In this document: one piece after another, positions 45,187 to 54,780 of the stretch
How the letters are laid out: each line of letters starts with the position of its first letter
Position numbering within the stretch: the stretch's first letter is position 1
The notes under the pieces: model-generated
Databases searched by the model: none
What the model was told of the DNA's origin: nothing
What the model saw: the letters and a program-made list of their open reading frames with translations, nothing else
Assembly: GCA_041879425.1 (NCBI GenBank)
Contig: CP090854.1
Coordinates: 186,001 to 250,000 of the forward strand
Origin: Vibrio pomeroyi
GTDB taxonomy: Bacteria > Pseudomonadota > Gammaproteobacteria > Enterobacterales > Vibrionaceae
Length of the DNA stretch: 64,000 nt
Direction: 5' to 3'
Program-made: the position numbers and the translations under genes

Positions 45187-46719
45187 ATGTCAGCTAAGAA
45201 GCCAATGGCTCTAGTGATCCTTGACGGTTACGGTTACCGTGAAGACAACCAAGACAACGCTATCGCGAACGCTAATACACCTGTATTAGACGGTCTTATT
45301 GCTAACCAACCTAACACGCTAATCTCGGCTTCTGGCTTAGATGTAGGCCTACCAGATGGTCAAATGGGTAACTCTGAAGTGGGTCACACCAACATCGGTG
45401 CGGGTCGCGTGGTATACCAAGACCTTACTCGTATTACTAAGTCAATTTCAGATGGCGAGTTCGGCCAAACTGAAACGCTAGTTAACGCTATCGATAAAGC
45501 GGTGAAAGCTGAGAAAGCGGTTCACATCATGGGCCTTATGTCTCCAGGTGGCGTTCACTCTCATGAAGACCACATCTATGCAGCGGTTGAAATGGCAGCA
45601 GAGCGTGGCGCAGAGAAAATCTACCTACACGCATTCTTAGACGGTCGTGATACGCCGCCACGTAGCGCAGAAAACACATTAGCACGCTTCCAAGAGTTAT
45701 TCGCTAAACTGGGTAAAGGTCGTGTTGCTTCGCTTATTGGTCGTTACTACGCAATGGACCGTGATAACAACTGGGATCGTGTTCAAGAGTCTTACGACTT
45801 GCTTACGCAAGCAAAAGCAGAATTCACATTCGACACTGCAGTAGCTGGCCTAGAAGCGGCTTACGCTCGTGACGAGAACGATGAGTTTGTTAAAGCGACT
45901 GAAATCAAAGCAGAAGGCGAAGAGTCTGCAGCTATCGTTGATGGCGATGCGGTTATCTTCATGAACTACCGTGCTGACCGTGCTCGTGAAATTACACGTG
46001 CATTCGTTCCTGATTTCGATGGTTTTGCTCGCAACGTATTCCCAGCGATCGATTTCGTGATGCTGACTCAATACGCTGCAGACATCCCGCTTCTATGTGC
46101 ATTCCCACCGGCTTCTCTTGAGAACACCTACGGTGAATGGCTATCGAAGGAAGGTAAAACACAGCTACGTATCTCTGAAACAGAGAAATACGCGCACGTG
46201 ACTTTCTTCTTCAATGGTGGTATCGAAGACGAGTTCGAAGGCGAAGAGCGTCAACTTGTTGCATCTCCAAAAGTAGCGACTTACGACCTACAGCCTGAAA
46301 TGAGCGCTCCAGAGCTAACTGAAAAGCTAGTTGCAGCAATCAAAGGTGGCAAGTACGACGCTATCGTTTGTAACTTCCCTAACTGTGACATGGTTGGCCA
46401 CACTGGCGTTTACGATGCAGCAGTGAAAGCAGTAGAGTCTCTAGACGAGTGTCTTGGCAAAGTGGTTGAAGCAATCAAAGAAGCTGACGGCCAACTGCTT
46501 ATCACAGCAGACCATGGTAACGCAGAAATGATGGTTAACCCAGAAACGGGCGGCATCCATACTGCACACACTAACCTACCAGTGCCACTTATCTACGTAG
46601 GTAACAAAGACGTTGAGTTCAAAGAAGGCGGTAAGCTGTCTGACCTAGCACCAACGATGCTTTCTCTGTCTGGTATCGCAATCCCGGCTGAGATGTCAGG
46701 TGACGTGATCGTTAAGTAA
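45187..46719 (+). CDS. gpmI: 2,3-bisphosphoglycerate-independent phosphoglycerate mutase
   Basis: ATG 45187 is preceded by GAGG at good distance, so the start is placed there although the frame opens at 45169. The 510-residue protein carries [13 protein letters not shown], the phosphoserine segment [31 protein letters not shown], and the manganese sites [14 protein letters not shown] ([11 protein letters not shown]) and [13 protein letters not shown]. It interconverts 3- and 2-phosphoglycerate in glycolysis. Codon use is optimised and GC-richer than the capsule genes, as expected for a highly expressed core gene. A strong terminator follows. Confidence 0.97.
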   Translation: MSAKKPMALVILDGYGYREDNQDNAIANANTPVLDGLIANQPNTLISASGLDVGLPDGQMGNSEVGHTNIGAGRVVYQDLTRITKSISDGEFGQTETLVNAIDKAVKAEKAVHIMGLMSPGGVHSHEDHIYAAVEMAAERGAEKIYLHAFLDGRDTPPRSAENTLARFQELFAKLGKGRVASLIGRYYAMDRDNNWDRVQESYDLLTQAKAEFTFDTAVAGLEAAYARDENDEFVKATEIKAEGEESAAIVDGDAVIFMNYRADRAREITRAFVPDFDGFARNVFPAIDFVMLTQYAADIPLLCAFPPASLENTYGEWLSKEGKTQLRISETEKYAHVTFFFNGGIEDEFEGEERQLVASPKVATYDLQPEMSAPELTEKLVAAIKGGKYDAIVCNFPNCDMVGHTGVYDAAVKAVESLDECLGKVVEAIKEADGQLLITADHGNAEMMVNPETGGIHTAHTNLPVPLIYVGNKDVEFKEGGKLSDLAPTMLSLSGIAIPAEMSGDVIVK

Positions 46720-46760
46720 TTGTTTGGCTCAGCGGTTCACGTTGAGCTTTAACGATTTTG

Positions 46761-46792
46761 AAAGCCCGCACTTCAAAGTGCGGGCTTTTTTA
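46761..46792 (+). terminator. intrinsic terminator of gpmI
   Basis: Stem AAAGCCCGCACT / AGTGCGGGCTTT with a short loop and a run of T. A strong classical hairpin. Confidence 0.92.
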
Positions 46793-46794
46793 TA

Positions 46795-46970
46795 GATGCG
46801 AGATACGAGTAAACGGGATACGAAGAGCGAAGAGCAGATTCGGGATGCGGGTAAACGAGATTCGAAGAGCTTTAAGAGCAGATACGGGATGCGAGTAAAC
46901 CGGTCACTAACAGAATGAGAGCTGTTATATATATTCGCATCTCGAATCTCGTTACTCTCATCTGCTCTAG
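46795..46970. repeat. family A dispersed repeats after gpmI
   Basis: Several degenerate units in + orientation (GCGAGATACGAGTAAACG, GGATACGAAGAGCGAAGAGC, GCAGATTCGGGATGCGGG) followed by an inverted one (TCGCATCTCGAATCTCG). They fill part of the 440-bp gap between gpmI and the toxin gene. Confidence 0.72.
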
Positions 46971-46972
46971 AC

Positions 46973-47094
46973 TGTCATTCCAGAATTGAGGAACGAAATA
47001 TCTGGAATCTCGTACCACGTATTACTTTTCATATTTGGTGTTTTACATCAAGAGAGATTCCCTATCACGCTCGTGCCTCGCTGTAGGGAATGAT
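46973..47094. repeat. family B palindromic element (two arms)
   Basis: The left arm runs GTCATTCCAGAATTGAGGAA to ATCTGGAATCT; the right arm, read in reverse complement, is ATCATTCCCTACAGCGAGGC through GGGAATCT. The arms align over about 40 bp around a 45-bp centre. Related copies lie at 50350-50449 and 61834-61874. It resembles a MITE-like or long-palindrome repeat. Confidence 0.72.
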
Positions 47095-47107
47095 GTTGTA
47101 AAAAGTG

Positions 47108-47160
47108 TAATGAGAAAGAGCGGGTACGGGATGTAGGTAATCGAGATTCGAAGAGCTAAA
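47108..47160 (+). repeat. family A repeat before the toxin gene's 3' end
   Basis: Contains GAGCGGGTACGGGATG, then GTAATCGAGATTCGAAGAGC. It abuts the stop codon of the - strand toxin gene. Confidence 0.65.
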
Positions 47161-47162
47161 CG

Positions 47163-47510
47163 CTATTTGTAGAGTATGCAGTGTTGAATGAGTAGTTGTT
47201 CTAAATTTTGTTTTTGCAATGCGATCACATCAACAACGACTCTCGTTTCTTTCGGATGAGCTGACGGTAACGTTCGGTAGATAATACGAAAACTATCGAG
47301 ATGAAATTCGCGAAAGTTTTTCACTCCAAGCTCTAGTAAAGAAGGGGCAATGTTTGCAGCATGAGGGTTATCAGAGACTAAGGCTTCAAATCGGTCGAGA
47401 AGAGCTTCTATGCGTTCAATAACAGCCACTTCACTCGAATAATCACTTAAGTAATTAATTAAAGCATCAAGTAGTTGCTCAAAGGTGTTGGTGTACTCGA
47501 TGGTGGTCAT
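47163..47510 (-). CDS. RelE/ParE-family toxin
   Basis: The 115-residue protein has the compact ParE/RelE layout: an N-terminal helical pair (FEQLLDALINYLSDYSSEVAVIERIEALLDRFEALVS), then strands LELGVKNFREFHLDSFRIIYRTLP and TRVVVDVIALQKQNLEQLL. FRIIYR is the usual core strand. It follows an antitoxin gene by 13 bp on the same strand. ParE members poison gyrase and RelE members cut mRNA; which applies cannot be told. The C-terminal arginine/lysine cluster of RelE nucleases is not obvious. Confidence 0.8.
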   Translation of the reverse strand: MTTIEYTNTFEQLLDALINYLSDYSSEVAVIERIEALLDRFEALVSDNPHAANIAPSLLELGVKNFREFHLDSFRIIYRTLPSAHPKETRVVVDVIALQKQNLEQLLIQHCILYK

Positions 47511-47523
47511 ATTATTGAGCCGA

Positions 47524-47763
47524 CTACTTACGCTTTGCCAGTTTATCTCGAACCTGAGAGCTGGAGTTTACTCGGCCATATTTTTCATCATCAATAGAAA
47601 ACGACAATAGTTTCATTAGCGCTATAGCTTCATCTCTGCGCTTTCGATCTTCATAGGATTCAATCGTATAAGCGGGCTTACCATTTTGAGTAATGGTCAT
47701 AGGCTCAGATAAATCGAGGTTGGCCGCGTGCTTTTTTAAGTAACTTATCGTTTCAGTTGACAT
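47524..47763 (-). CDS. Phd/YefM-family antitoxin
   Basis: I place the start at 47763 (AGAGGTG at proper spacing), giving MSTETISYLKKHAANLDLSEPMTITQNGKPAYTIESYEDRKRRDEA, 79 residues. 'S..YLKK......EPM.IT.NGKP...I.S.E' is the DNA-binding N-terminal domain of Phd/YefM antitoxins. The C-terminal half (FSIDDEKYGRVNSSSQVRDKLAKRK) would wrap the toxin. It precedes the toxin in the same operon and probably represses it. Confidence 0.85.
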   Translation of the reverse strand: MSTETISYLKKHAANLDLSEPMTITQNGKPAYTIESYEDRKRRDEAIALMKLLSFSIDDEKYGRVNSSSQVRDKLAKRK

Positions 47764-47871
47764 TATCATCACCTCTTAATGTGGAGGTTTAAATGTAGAC
47801 TATATTTAGTCTGATGACAACGGCACTTCTTGATGGTGAAACTTTATATGATCGGTCTAGCATGATAAGGC

Positions 47872-48354
47872 TTATTGCGTTCTATCTAAAACCGAACGCT
47901 CAAAATCCAACAACCACTCTTTGCGGTTCATGCCGCCGGTGTAGCCAGTTAATGTTCCATTCGCACCGATGACTCGGTGGCAGGGGACTACGATGCTAAA
48001 TGGATTCTTGCCATTTGCACCACCCACTGCTCTGACGGCTTTTGGTTTGTCCATTCTCTTTGCTTGTTCGCCATAACTGATGGTTTCTCCATAAGGGATA
48101 CTGGTTAAGGCGACCCAGGCTTTGCGTTGGAAATCGGTACCTTTGGGTTCTAAAGGTAAGTCAAAGCTAGTGCATTGGCCTGCAAAGTATTCGTCCAGTT
48201 GGCGAGCGGTTTCAAGGCATAACGAGTCGGGATTTTCTGTCAGCTCTGGTTCGGTATTGAGATGGTCAATTTCAATGATTGCATCGCCATTGCTTATGAT
48301 GACCATTTTGCCCATTGGCGCGTTGTAGAGCATTTTGTAAGTGGTGTCTTCCAT
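47872..48354 (-). CDS. ogt: methylated-DNA-protein-cysteine methyltransferase
   Basis: The 160-residue protein has the active-site block VVPCHRVIGANGTLTGYTGGMNRKEWLLDFE, where the PCHR cysteine accepts the methyl group from O6-methylguanine, and the helix-turn-helix part GTDFQRKAWVALTSIPYGETISYGEQAKRMDKPKAVRAVGGANGKNP. It is a single-domain Ogt rather than the larger Ada. It repairs alkylated DNA in a suicide reaction. It lies between the toxin-antitoxin pair and a MATE gene, all on the - strand. Confidence 0.95.
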   Translation of the reverse strand: MEDTTYKMLYNAPMGKMVIISNGDAIIEIDHLNTEPELTENPDSLCLETARQLDEYFAGQCTSFDLPLEPKGTDFQRKAWVALTSIPYGETISYGEQAKRMDKPKAVRAVGGANGKNPFSIVVPCHRVIGANGTLTGYTGGMNRKEWLLDFERSVLDRTQ

Positions 48355-48367
48355 GTCATATTCCTTC

Positions 48368-48399
48368 TTCTAGTCTTCTAGTCTTCTAGTCTTCTAGTC
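48368..48399. repeat. 8-bp tandem repeat
   Basis: Four perfect copies of TTCTAGTC upstream of ogt (in the gap between the MATE gene and ogt). It may overlap the ogt promoter region. Confidence 0.88.
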
Positions 48400-48437
48400 T
48401 TTTATCTGCTGTTACTTTAAAGCCTTTCGTATTTCGG

Positions 48438-49781
48438 TTACTCGCATTCCGCATTGGCTTGAGCTCTAACACGAAGCGCAAAGCAATACCCGGATATACC
48501 ACCCAGAACATTGCCGAGTGCTAAACCAATAAACAGCCCTTCAACGCCGTCGATTTGGCTGCCTATCCACGCAAAGGGTAAGGTAAACACAAACAGACGC
48601 ATGAAGCTCCATTGGAAGGCTTTAAGTGGTTGGTGCATCGCGTTCATGCCGCTGATCAACATCATCACAATGCCTTGGAACCCATAGCTAAAGGGCACGA
48701 CTAGCAGGTAATGCCACAATATGCCTCGCACCGACTCTTCTTGAGAGAACAAAGCGGCCAAAGGGATGCTCAGTGGCACCATCATTAAGAAGACCAACCC
48801 TTGGAATAGTAGGGCAAAGCGCATGCTTAGAAACAGGGCCTTAAAACTGCGCTGAGGGTTGTTTGCGCCAAAGTTCTGCGCCATGAAAGGCGTCAGAGCC
48901 GAAGTAAGAGACATCAACACAATGATAAGAATGGACTCAATACGTTGCGCTGCGCCATACGCCGCCACCGCTTCAGTCCCTTGCTTGGCTAACATCATCA
49001 TAATGATGGCACCAGCTAGTGGGTTTAGCGCATTGGAGAGTGCAGCTGGAGTGCCGATAGTGAGAATTTGTTTCCAGTCATCGATGATGCTTTTTAGTTT
49101 GGGCGGAGCAAGTAGCTTTTCTCGTATGATTAATACATACAGTGAGCCACACAATGCACCAAACCAACTGAATCCGCTAGCAATGGCTGCACCTTGAATC
49201 CCTAGCTCAGGGAAAGGCCCGCAACCGAAGATCAGCAGCGGGTCGAGAATGCCGTTAATCAGGCCAGCCAGCATCATAATCTTAGCGGGTGTTTTGGTGT
49301 CGCCACTCGCACGTATTGCGCTGTTGCCTGCCATAGGAATGACAAGCAGTGGTATCGATAAATACCAGACCGACATGTATTCGGATATCAGTGGCAGTAA
49401 CTCAGGTTCTGCTCCCAACAGTGTAAACATAGGCTCTAGCGTTACGAGCCCCAGAGTTGATGCAAAACCTACAAGAAGAACTGCAAGCAATAAACCGTGA
49501 CAGGTAAAGCGAGCCGCATTTTGCGCACAACCTTGGCCAAGTAACCGACCGATACATGTCGATAAGCCAATACCAATCCCCATGGTGATGCAGTTGATGG
49601 CAAAGGTGACTGGAAAGGTAAAACTCACCGCTGCTAAGGCTTGGGTGCCGAGCAATGAGATGAAGAAAGTATCGACGAGATTAAACATCAAGATCGCCAC
49701 CATACCGAATATGGTCGGTATGGTCATGGTACGCAATGTACTCTCAATAGGGGCGGTTAATAGCCCGTGCTTATCTTGCAT
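48438..49781 (-). CDS. MATE-family multidrug/sodium antiporter
   Basis: The 447-residue protein has twelve hydrophobic segments in two homologous halves. IPTIFGMVAILMFNLVDTFFISLLGTQALAAVSFTFPV is the N-terminal MatE repeat, and IGTPAALSNALNPLAGAIIMMMLAKQGTEAVAAYGAAQRIES the second. INGILDPLLIFG matches a conserved loop. MATE proteins export cationic drugs or metabolites in exchange for Na+ or H+. Substrate is unknown. The C-terminus overlaps a family A repeat. Confidence 0.92.
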   Translation of the reverse strand: MQDKHGLLTAPIESTLRTMTIPTIFGMVAILMFNLVDTFFISLLGTQALAAVSFTFPVTFAINCITMGIGIGLSTCIGRLLGQGCAQNAARFTCHGLLLAVLLVGFASTLGLVTLEPMFTLLGAEPELLPLISEYMSVWYLSIPLLVIPMAGNSAIRASGDTKTPAKIMMLAGLINGILDPLLIFGCGPFPELGIQGAAIASGFSWFGALCGSLYVLIIREKLLAPPKLKSIIDDWKQILTIGTPAALSNALNPLAGAIIMMMLAKQGTEAVAAYGAAQRIESILIIVLMSLTSALTPFMAQNFGANNPQRSFKALFLSMRFALLFQGLVFLMMVPLSIPLAALFSQEESVRGILWHYLLVVPFSYGFQGIVMMLISGMNAMHQPLKAFQWSFMRLFVFTLPFAWIGSQIDGVEGLFIGLALGNVLGGISGYCFALRVRAQANAECE

Positions 49782-49814
49782 GTAAAACGCCGATTGAAAC
49801 TAAAACCGTAGGAT

Positions 49815-49858
49815 AAACAGATGCGGGATACGAGTAAACGAAAAGCAGGGAAAGATGA
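49815..49858 (+). repeat. family A repeat upstream of groES
   Basis: GATGCGGGATACGAGTAAACG then AAAGCAGGGAAAGATGAGG, in the gap between the divergent MATE gene and groES, just before the heat-shock promoter. Confidence 0.6.
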
Positions 49859-49902
49859 GGGGTGAGAATCTGCACTTTAGCTCACAATTTTTTCGTTCCC
49901 CC

Positions 49903-49931
49903 CTTGGGATTCATCACATTGTCCCCAACAT
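49903..49931 (+). promoter_or_regulatory. sigma32 heat-shock promoter of groESL
   Basis: CTTGGGA and CCCCAACAT are separated by 13 bp, close to the sigma32 consensus CTTGAAA - 13/14 bp - CCCCATNT. It lies about 70 bp before groES, as in other gammaproteobacteria. No CIRCE repeat is visible. Confidence 0.8.
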
Positions 49932-49999
49932 ATTGTTTGACCCACGCTAATCGTGGCAACTATCAAAATTTAAATGGAAATTATCAGGAGATAAGACCG

Positions 50000-50290
50000 A
50001 TGAATATCCGTCCTCTACATGACCGAGTTATCGTTGAGCGCCAAGAAGTTGAATCTAAATCTGCTGGTGGCATCGTTCTAACTGGTTCTGCCGCAGAAAA
50101 ATCGACTCGCGGTATCATTCTAGCTGTTGGCAAAGGCCGCATTCTAGAAAACGGTTCAGTGCAACCGTTGGACGTAAAAGTTGGCGATACCGTTATCTTT
50201 GCTGAAGGTTACGGCACGAAAACTGAAAAAATCGACGGCAAAGAAGTTCTGATCATGTCTGAAAACGACATCATGGCGATCGTCGAGTAA
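50000..50290 (+). CDS. groS: co-chaperonin GroES
   Basis: The frame is open from 49862, but ATG 50000 follows AGGAG and gives the standard N-terminus [38 protein letters not shown] (96 residues). The mobile loop ([12 protein letters not shown]) that docks on GroEL and the roof segment are present, ending in [15 protein letters not shown]. It forms the heptameric lid of the GroEL chamber. It shares the heat-shock promoter with groEL, which is 206 bp downstream, an unusually long spacer. Confidence 0.98.
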   Translation: MNIRPLHDRVIVERQEVESKSAGGIVLTGSAAEKSTRGIILAVGKGRILENGSVQPLDVKVGDTVIFAEGYGTKTEKIDGKEVLIMSENDIMAIVE

Positions 50291-50349
50291 TCTATTTTTC
50301 ATTTAACTCTCAGTAAAAGTTATCAGAGCCAGTATTGGATGATTCATAT

Positions 50350-50449
50350 CGTCATTCCAGAAATGAGGAACGAATTATCTGGAATCTAAACAGAGTGCGA
50401 TTTGAGTAGATTCTGAATCACGTTCGTCCCTCACTGTTCAGAATGACGC
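50350..50449. repeat. family B palindromic element inside the groESL operon
   Basis: A 100-bp imperfect palindrome between groES and groEL, starting CGTCATTCCAGAAATGAGG and ending CAGAATGACG. Each arm is about 40 bp. It is the same family as 46973-47094. It has no T run, so it would form RNA structure in the intercistronic mRNA rather than stop transcription. Confidence 0.75.
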
Positions 50450-50484
50450 GATAACGCTGAGACGCCCCGAAACAAAGAATTTGA

Positions 50485-52151
<1,667 letters not shown>

Positions 52152-52176
52152 CTGACTTAATCCTATAAAGTCTGAA

Positions 52177-52207
52177 AAGCCCCGTAAACGTTGTGTTTAC
52201 GGGGCTT
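52177..52207 (+). terminator. intrinsic terminator of groEL (left copy)
   Basis: Perfect 13-bp stem AAGCCCCGTAAAC / GTTTACGGGGCTT with a 5-nt loop. The usual T run is cut short after CTTAATTA because the IS1111-type element begins at 52213. Confidence 0.82.
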
Positions 52208-52275
52208 AATTATATGGTCCGCCTCACTCTCAAGCCCTTAAGCTTAGAGTAGGCTCTCAGAATGAGGTGAACCAT

Positions 52276-53289
52276 ATGTCTTCTATTCATATTTTAGGTA
52301 TCGACCTAGGTAAACATTGCTTCCATGCTATCGCACATAACCGTTGTGGCGTGGAGGTGCTGCGTCGTAAATTTAATCGCACTCAACTCTTAATCTTTCT
52401 TAGTAAAATAGAACCAACAACCATTGCTTTCGAAGCTTGTGGCGGTGCTCATTGGCTTGCTCGAAAGTGTAGTGAGTTTGGACATCAACCCCGACTTATT
52501 CCTCCTCAGTATGTTAAACCTTATGTCAAAGGCAATAAAAACGATTTCATCGATGCTTCAGCGATCGCAGAGGCTGCGGGTCGACCGACCATGAGGTTTG
52601 TAGCTGTAAAAAGTGAAGAGGCTCAAGTCATCGCAGCGATTCATCGAGTCAGAGATAGTTATATCAAGGAGAGAACCGCCACTATGTCGCGGATCGGCGC
52701 GATCTTACTTGAGTTCGGCCTTAGCTTTCCCAAAGGGCATGCAAAGATGAAGTCTCTGTTTCAATGGTTAGCAGAACAAACCGTCTCATTACCAAAAAGC
52801 TTGCTATGTGAATTGATATCTATTCACGAACATTACAAGTACCTTAATGAACAAATCAAAACTCAAGATAACAAGCTTCAAACTATTGTTAATAATAACG
52901 AAAGTGCTCAATTATTAAAAACTATCCCTGGAATTGGTGATCTTACCTCCACATTGTGTATTGCCGATGTAAGCTCTCCGAGTAACTTTACCAATGGCCG
53001 TGAGATGGCGGCTTGGTTGGGGCTTGTGCCAAGGCAATTCTCAACGGGAGGAAAGACCAAGCTACTTGGTATGAGTAAACGAGGGAATAAACACCTCAGA
53101 ACTCTGTTTATCCATGGGGCAAGGGCTGTACTCTCTAGACTAGAGACGACAGGGAAAGTGTTTGGAGAGTGGCTTGTGAATCTACGAGCCACCAAACCAT
53201 TTAATGTAGTGGTAGTCGCATTAGCCAACAAGCTAGTGAGGATAGCTTGGGCGGTGTTATACCACCGCCAAGCTTTTAAGGCTGTTTAG
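52276..53289 (+). CDS. IS110/IS1111-family transposase
   Basis: ATG 52276 follows GAGGTGA. The 337-residue protein begins SSIHILGIDLGKHCFHAIAHN, the DEDD domain with its first aspartate, followed by TIAFEACGGAHWLAR and PQYVKPYVKGNKNDFIDASAIAEAAGRP, which hold the other acidic residues. The C-terminal Tnp_IS110 domain has LLKTIPGIGDLTSTLCIADV, FTNGREMAAWLGLVPRQFSTGGKTKLLGMSKRGNKHLRTLFIHGARA with the conserved serine (GMSKRGN). The gene looks intact. Confidence 0.95.
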   Translation: MSSIHILGIDLGKHCFHAIAHNRCGVEVLRRKFNRTQLLIFLSKIEPTTIAFEACGGAHWLARKCSEFGHQPRLIPPQYVKPYVKGNKNDFIDASAIAEAAGRPTMRFVAVKSEEAQVIAAIHRVRDSYIKERTATMSRIGAILLEFGLSFPKGHAKMKSLFQWLAEQTVSLPKSLLCELISIHEHYKYLNEQIKTQDNKLQTIVNNNESAQLLKTIPGIGDLTSTLCIADVSSPSNFTNGREMAAWLGLVPRQFSTGGKTKLLGMSKRGNKHLRTLFIHGARAVLSRLETTGKVFGEWLVNLRATKPFNVVVVALANKLVRIAWAVLYHRQAFKAV

Positions 53290-53511
53290 CTATAACCAAG
53301 TTTGCAACGCCAATGAACGTGATGACAAAAACGGTCAATCGGCCAGATTAAGAACCTGACACAAAAAATAGCAATTAATGCTTTGGGCTTTTTAAGGATA
53401 ATCTGGCGCGGATATCATCGTGGAGCTGGGAAGCTAGTGCTCCCAACAAGGACTCCGAATACATTAGCGCAAACCAACTCCGTTATTACTTAATTGTAGT
53501 TGCAATAACGG
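53290..53511 (+). ncRNA. candidate bridge-RNA / non-coding right end of the IS1111-type element
   Basis: This 222-bp non-coding stretch lies between the transposase stop and the right inverted repeat. In IS1111-group elements the guide (seekRNA/bridge RNA) is encoded downstream of the transposase. I see short dyads, e.g. GGAGCTGGGAAGCTAGTGCTCC near 53421-53442, but no fold was computed. The call is by position and family knowledge. Confidence 0.4.
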
Positions 53512-53722
53512 GGCGGACCATACATTTTAGTTTCTATTTTCTAAGACACCCAACAAATAAGAAATCCAACAAGTAAGACATCCAATAAAATGCACAACTC
53601 TATTCGATATATTAACCACGGCTCGGATCTTTTCTTTGCCTTTAATGACAAGGTTTCAGTTCCAAAGCTTATGGTTATTCAAGGCTGAGGTTTTAGCTTA
53701 AGCTCTGTCATTAACCGACTGA

Positions 53723-53786
53723 CCTATTAGCCTATTAGCCTATTAACCTATTAACCTATTAACCTATTAACCTATTAACCTATTAA
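53723..53786 (+). repeat. 8-bp tandem repeat
   Basis: Eight copies of CCTATTAR (two with G, six with A), followed by related decayed words (CCGAACAG, CCGACTAA, CCGATCGG). The gap 53523-53927 is otherwise empty. Confidence 0.9.
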
Positions 53787-53927
53787 CCGAACAGCCGACT
53801 AACCGATCGGCGACTCAATGGTGTTTACCTCGCGCTGAGTTAACACGGAGCGACCTGCTTGCGGGCTTATCATGTCGTGAATTTCTCTATCACGTCGTAA
53901 ATTGATCTATCGCTAAATTGTTGATTA

Positions 53928-54200
53928 CTATTGGCTATTAGAAAGATTCATCACTGTGCTCGAAACATTCTCTGCACCTTTATGGATCTCATCCATGACG
54001 GTCGAGACTTGGGTAATTTTGGCATTGCCTTCTTCCGTAATGGACGACATTTCAGCCATCATGGTGGTCACTTCGTTGATGAGCTTCTGGTTTTCTTCTA
54101 CAACTTTGATTATCTCATTGGTCGAATCTGAAGTTAGGGACGCGAGTTGTCCCTTTATCATTCTTGTAAACCTGCAATGAACCTCGTTTTTATTAGTCTC
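53928..54200 (-). pseudogene. fragment of a methyl-accepting chemotaxis-like protein
   Basis: On the - strand a 77-residue frame from 54161 (open further up to about 54200) reads QLASLTSDSTNEIIKVVEENQKLINEVTTMMAEMSSITEEGNAKITQVSTVMDEIHKGAENVSSTVMNLSNSQ. The heptad pattern with 'MAEMSSITEEGNAKI' looks like part of a chemoreceptor coiled coil. It lacks any domain at either end, and its upstream side meets the left end of the IS200-type element. It may be the broken remnant of a longer gene. Confidence 0.4.
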
Positions 54201-54207
54201 CTAAAAG

Positions 54208-54777
54208 GTTAAAACCACCGACTTTAGTCGATCAGCTTTAGCTATGATACTTTACAACTCTGTACATAGATGGAGTTGGTCATGTACCATCGTTACGGAT
54301 GGTCATACGGTTTTTAAAATTCAGTATCATTTTGTATTCGTTACAAAATATCGGTATTAGGTTTTGTCTGGTGATGTCGGATTGAAAGTACGTGAATTAA
54401 TCAGACAAACATGTCAAATGTTTGAAATCGACATACTCAAAGGTGTAGTCAGTAAGGATCACGCGCATCTTTTGGTATCAGCACCATCTAATATGGCTCC
54501 TAGCGAAATAATGCGTCGAATCAAAGGGCGTTCTTCTAGCAAATTGTTTGAGAGTTTCCCAGATCTCAAAAGAAGGTATTGGGGTCGACATTTTTGGGCT
54601 CGAGGTTACTTCTGTGTTACTTCGGGCTAGTTAACTCAAACAAATACCTAGAGCATCATTTTGAGCCAAAGGTCGAAGATAACTTCCGAACTGAAAGCGA
54701 CTAACAACGGGTCTTTGACCCGTATCCGGACTTTCAGTCCGTAATACTAACCCACCTACTTTAGTAGGTGGTTGTTA
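54208..54777 (+). mobile_element. decayed IS200/IS605-family element
   Basis: The left end has a hairpin CGACTTTAGTCG at 54219-54230, and the right end CCACCTACTTTAGTAGGTGG (54752-54771) after two more (near 54708-54724 and 54728-54740). These imperfect palindromes at the ends and the single TnpA gene between them are the features of IS200-type elements. The transposase is broken, so the copy is dead or needs help. Confidence 0.8.
54282..54704 (+). pseudogene. IS200-type transposase gene, frameshifted
   Basis: Homologous reading continues through three frames. YHRYGWSYGF begins at ATG 54282. After a shift near 54310 come KIQYHFVFVTKYRY and a stop (54358-54360). The main part follows: VLSGDVGLKVRELIRQTCQMFEIDILKGVVSKDHAHLLVSAPSNMAPSEIMRRIKGRSSSKLFE, then RRYWGRHFWARGYFCVTSG with the HUH region 'HAHLLVS'. 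After another shift near 54625 comes VNSNKYLEHHFEPKVEDNFRTESD. At least three lesions inactivate it. Confidence 0.85.
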
Positions 54778-54780
54778 AGT

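Larger units (their letters stand above)
52213..53522 (+). mobile_element. IS110-family (IS1111 group) insertion sequence
   Basis: Perfect 11-bp terminal inverted repeats TATGGTCCGCC (52213-52223) and GGCGGACCATA (53512-53522) enclose one transposase gene. Subterminal inverted repeats like these are typical of the IS1111 subgroup. A 220-bp right part follows the gene and is non-coding; IS110-type elements carry a bridge-RNA-type guide in one non-coding end, which could lie here. Confidence 0.87.

Noticed and set aside
53723..53786. CRISPR-like array
   Set aside because: The 8-bp units are directly adjacent with no spacers; no cas genes are near. It is a simple tandem repeat.
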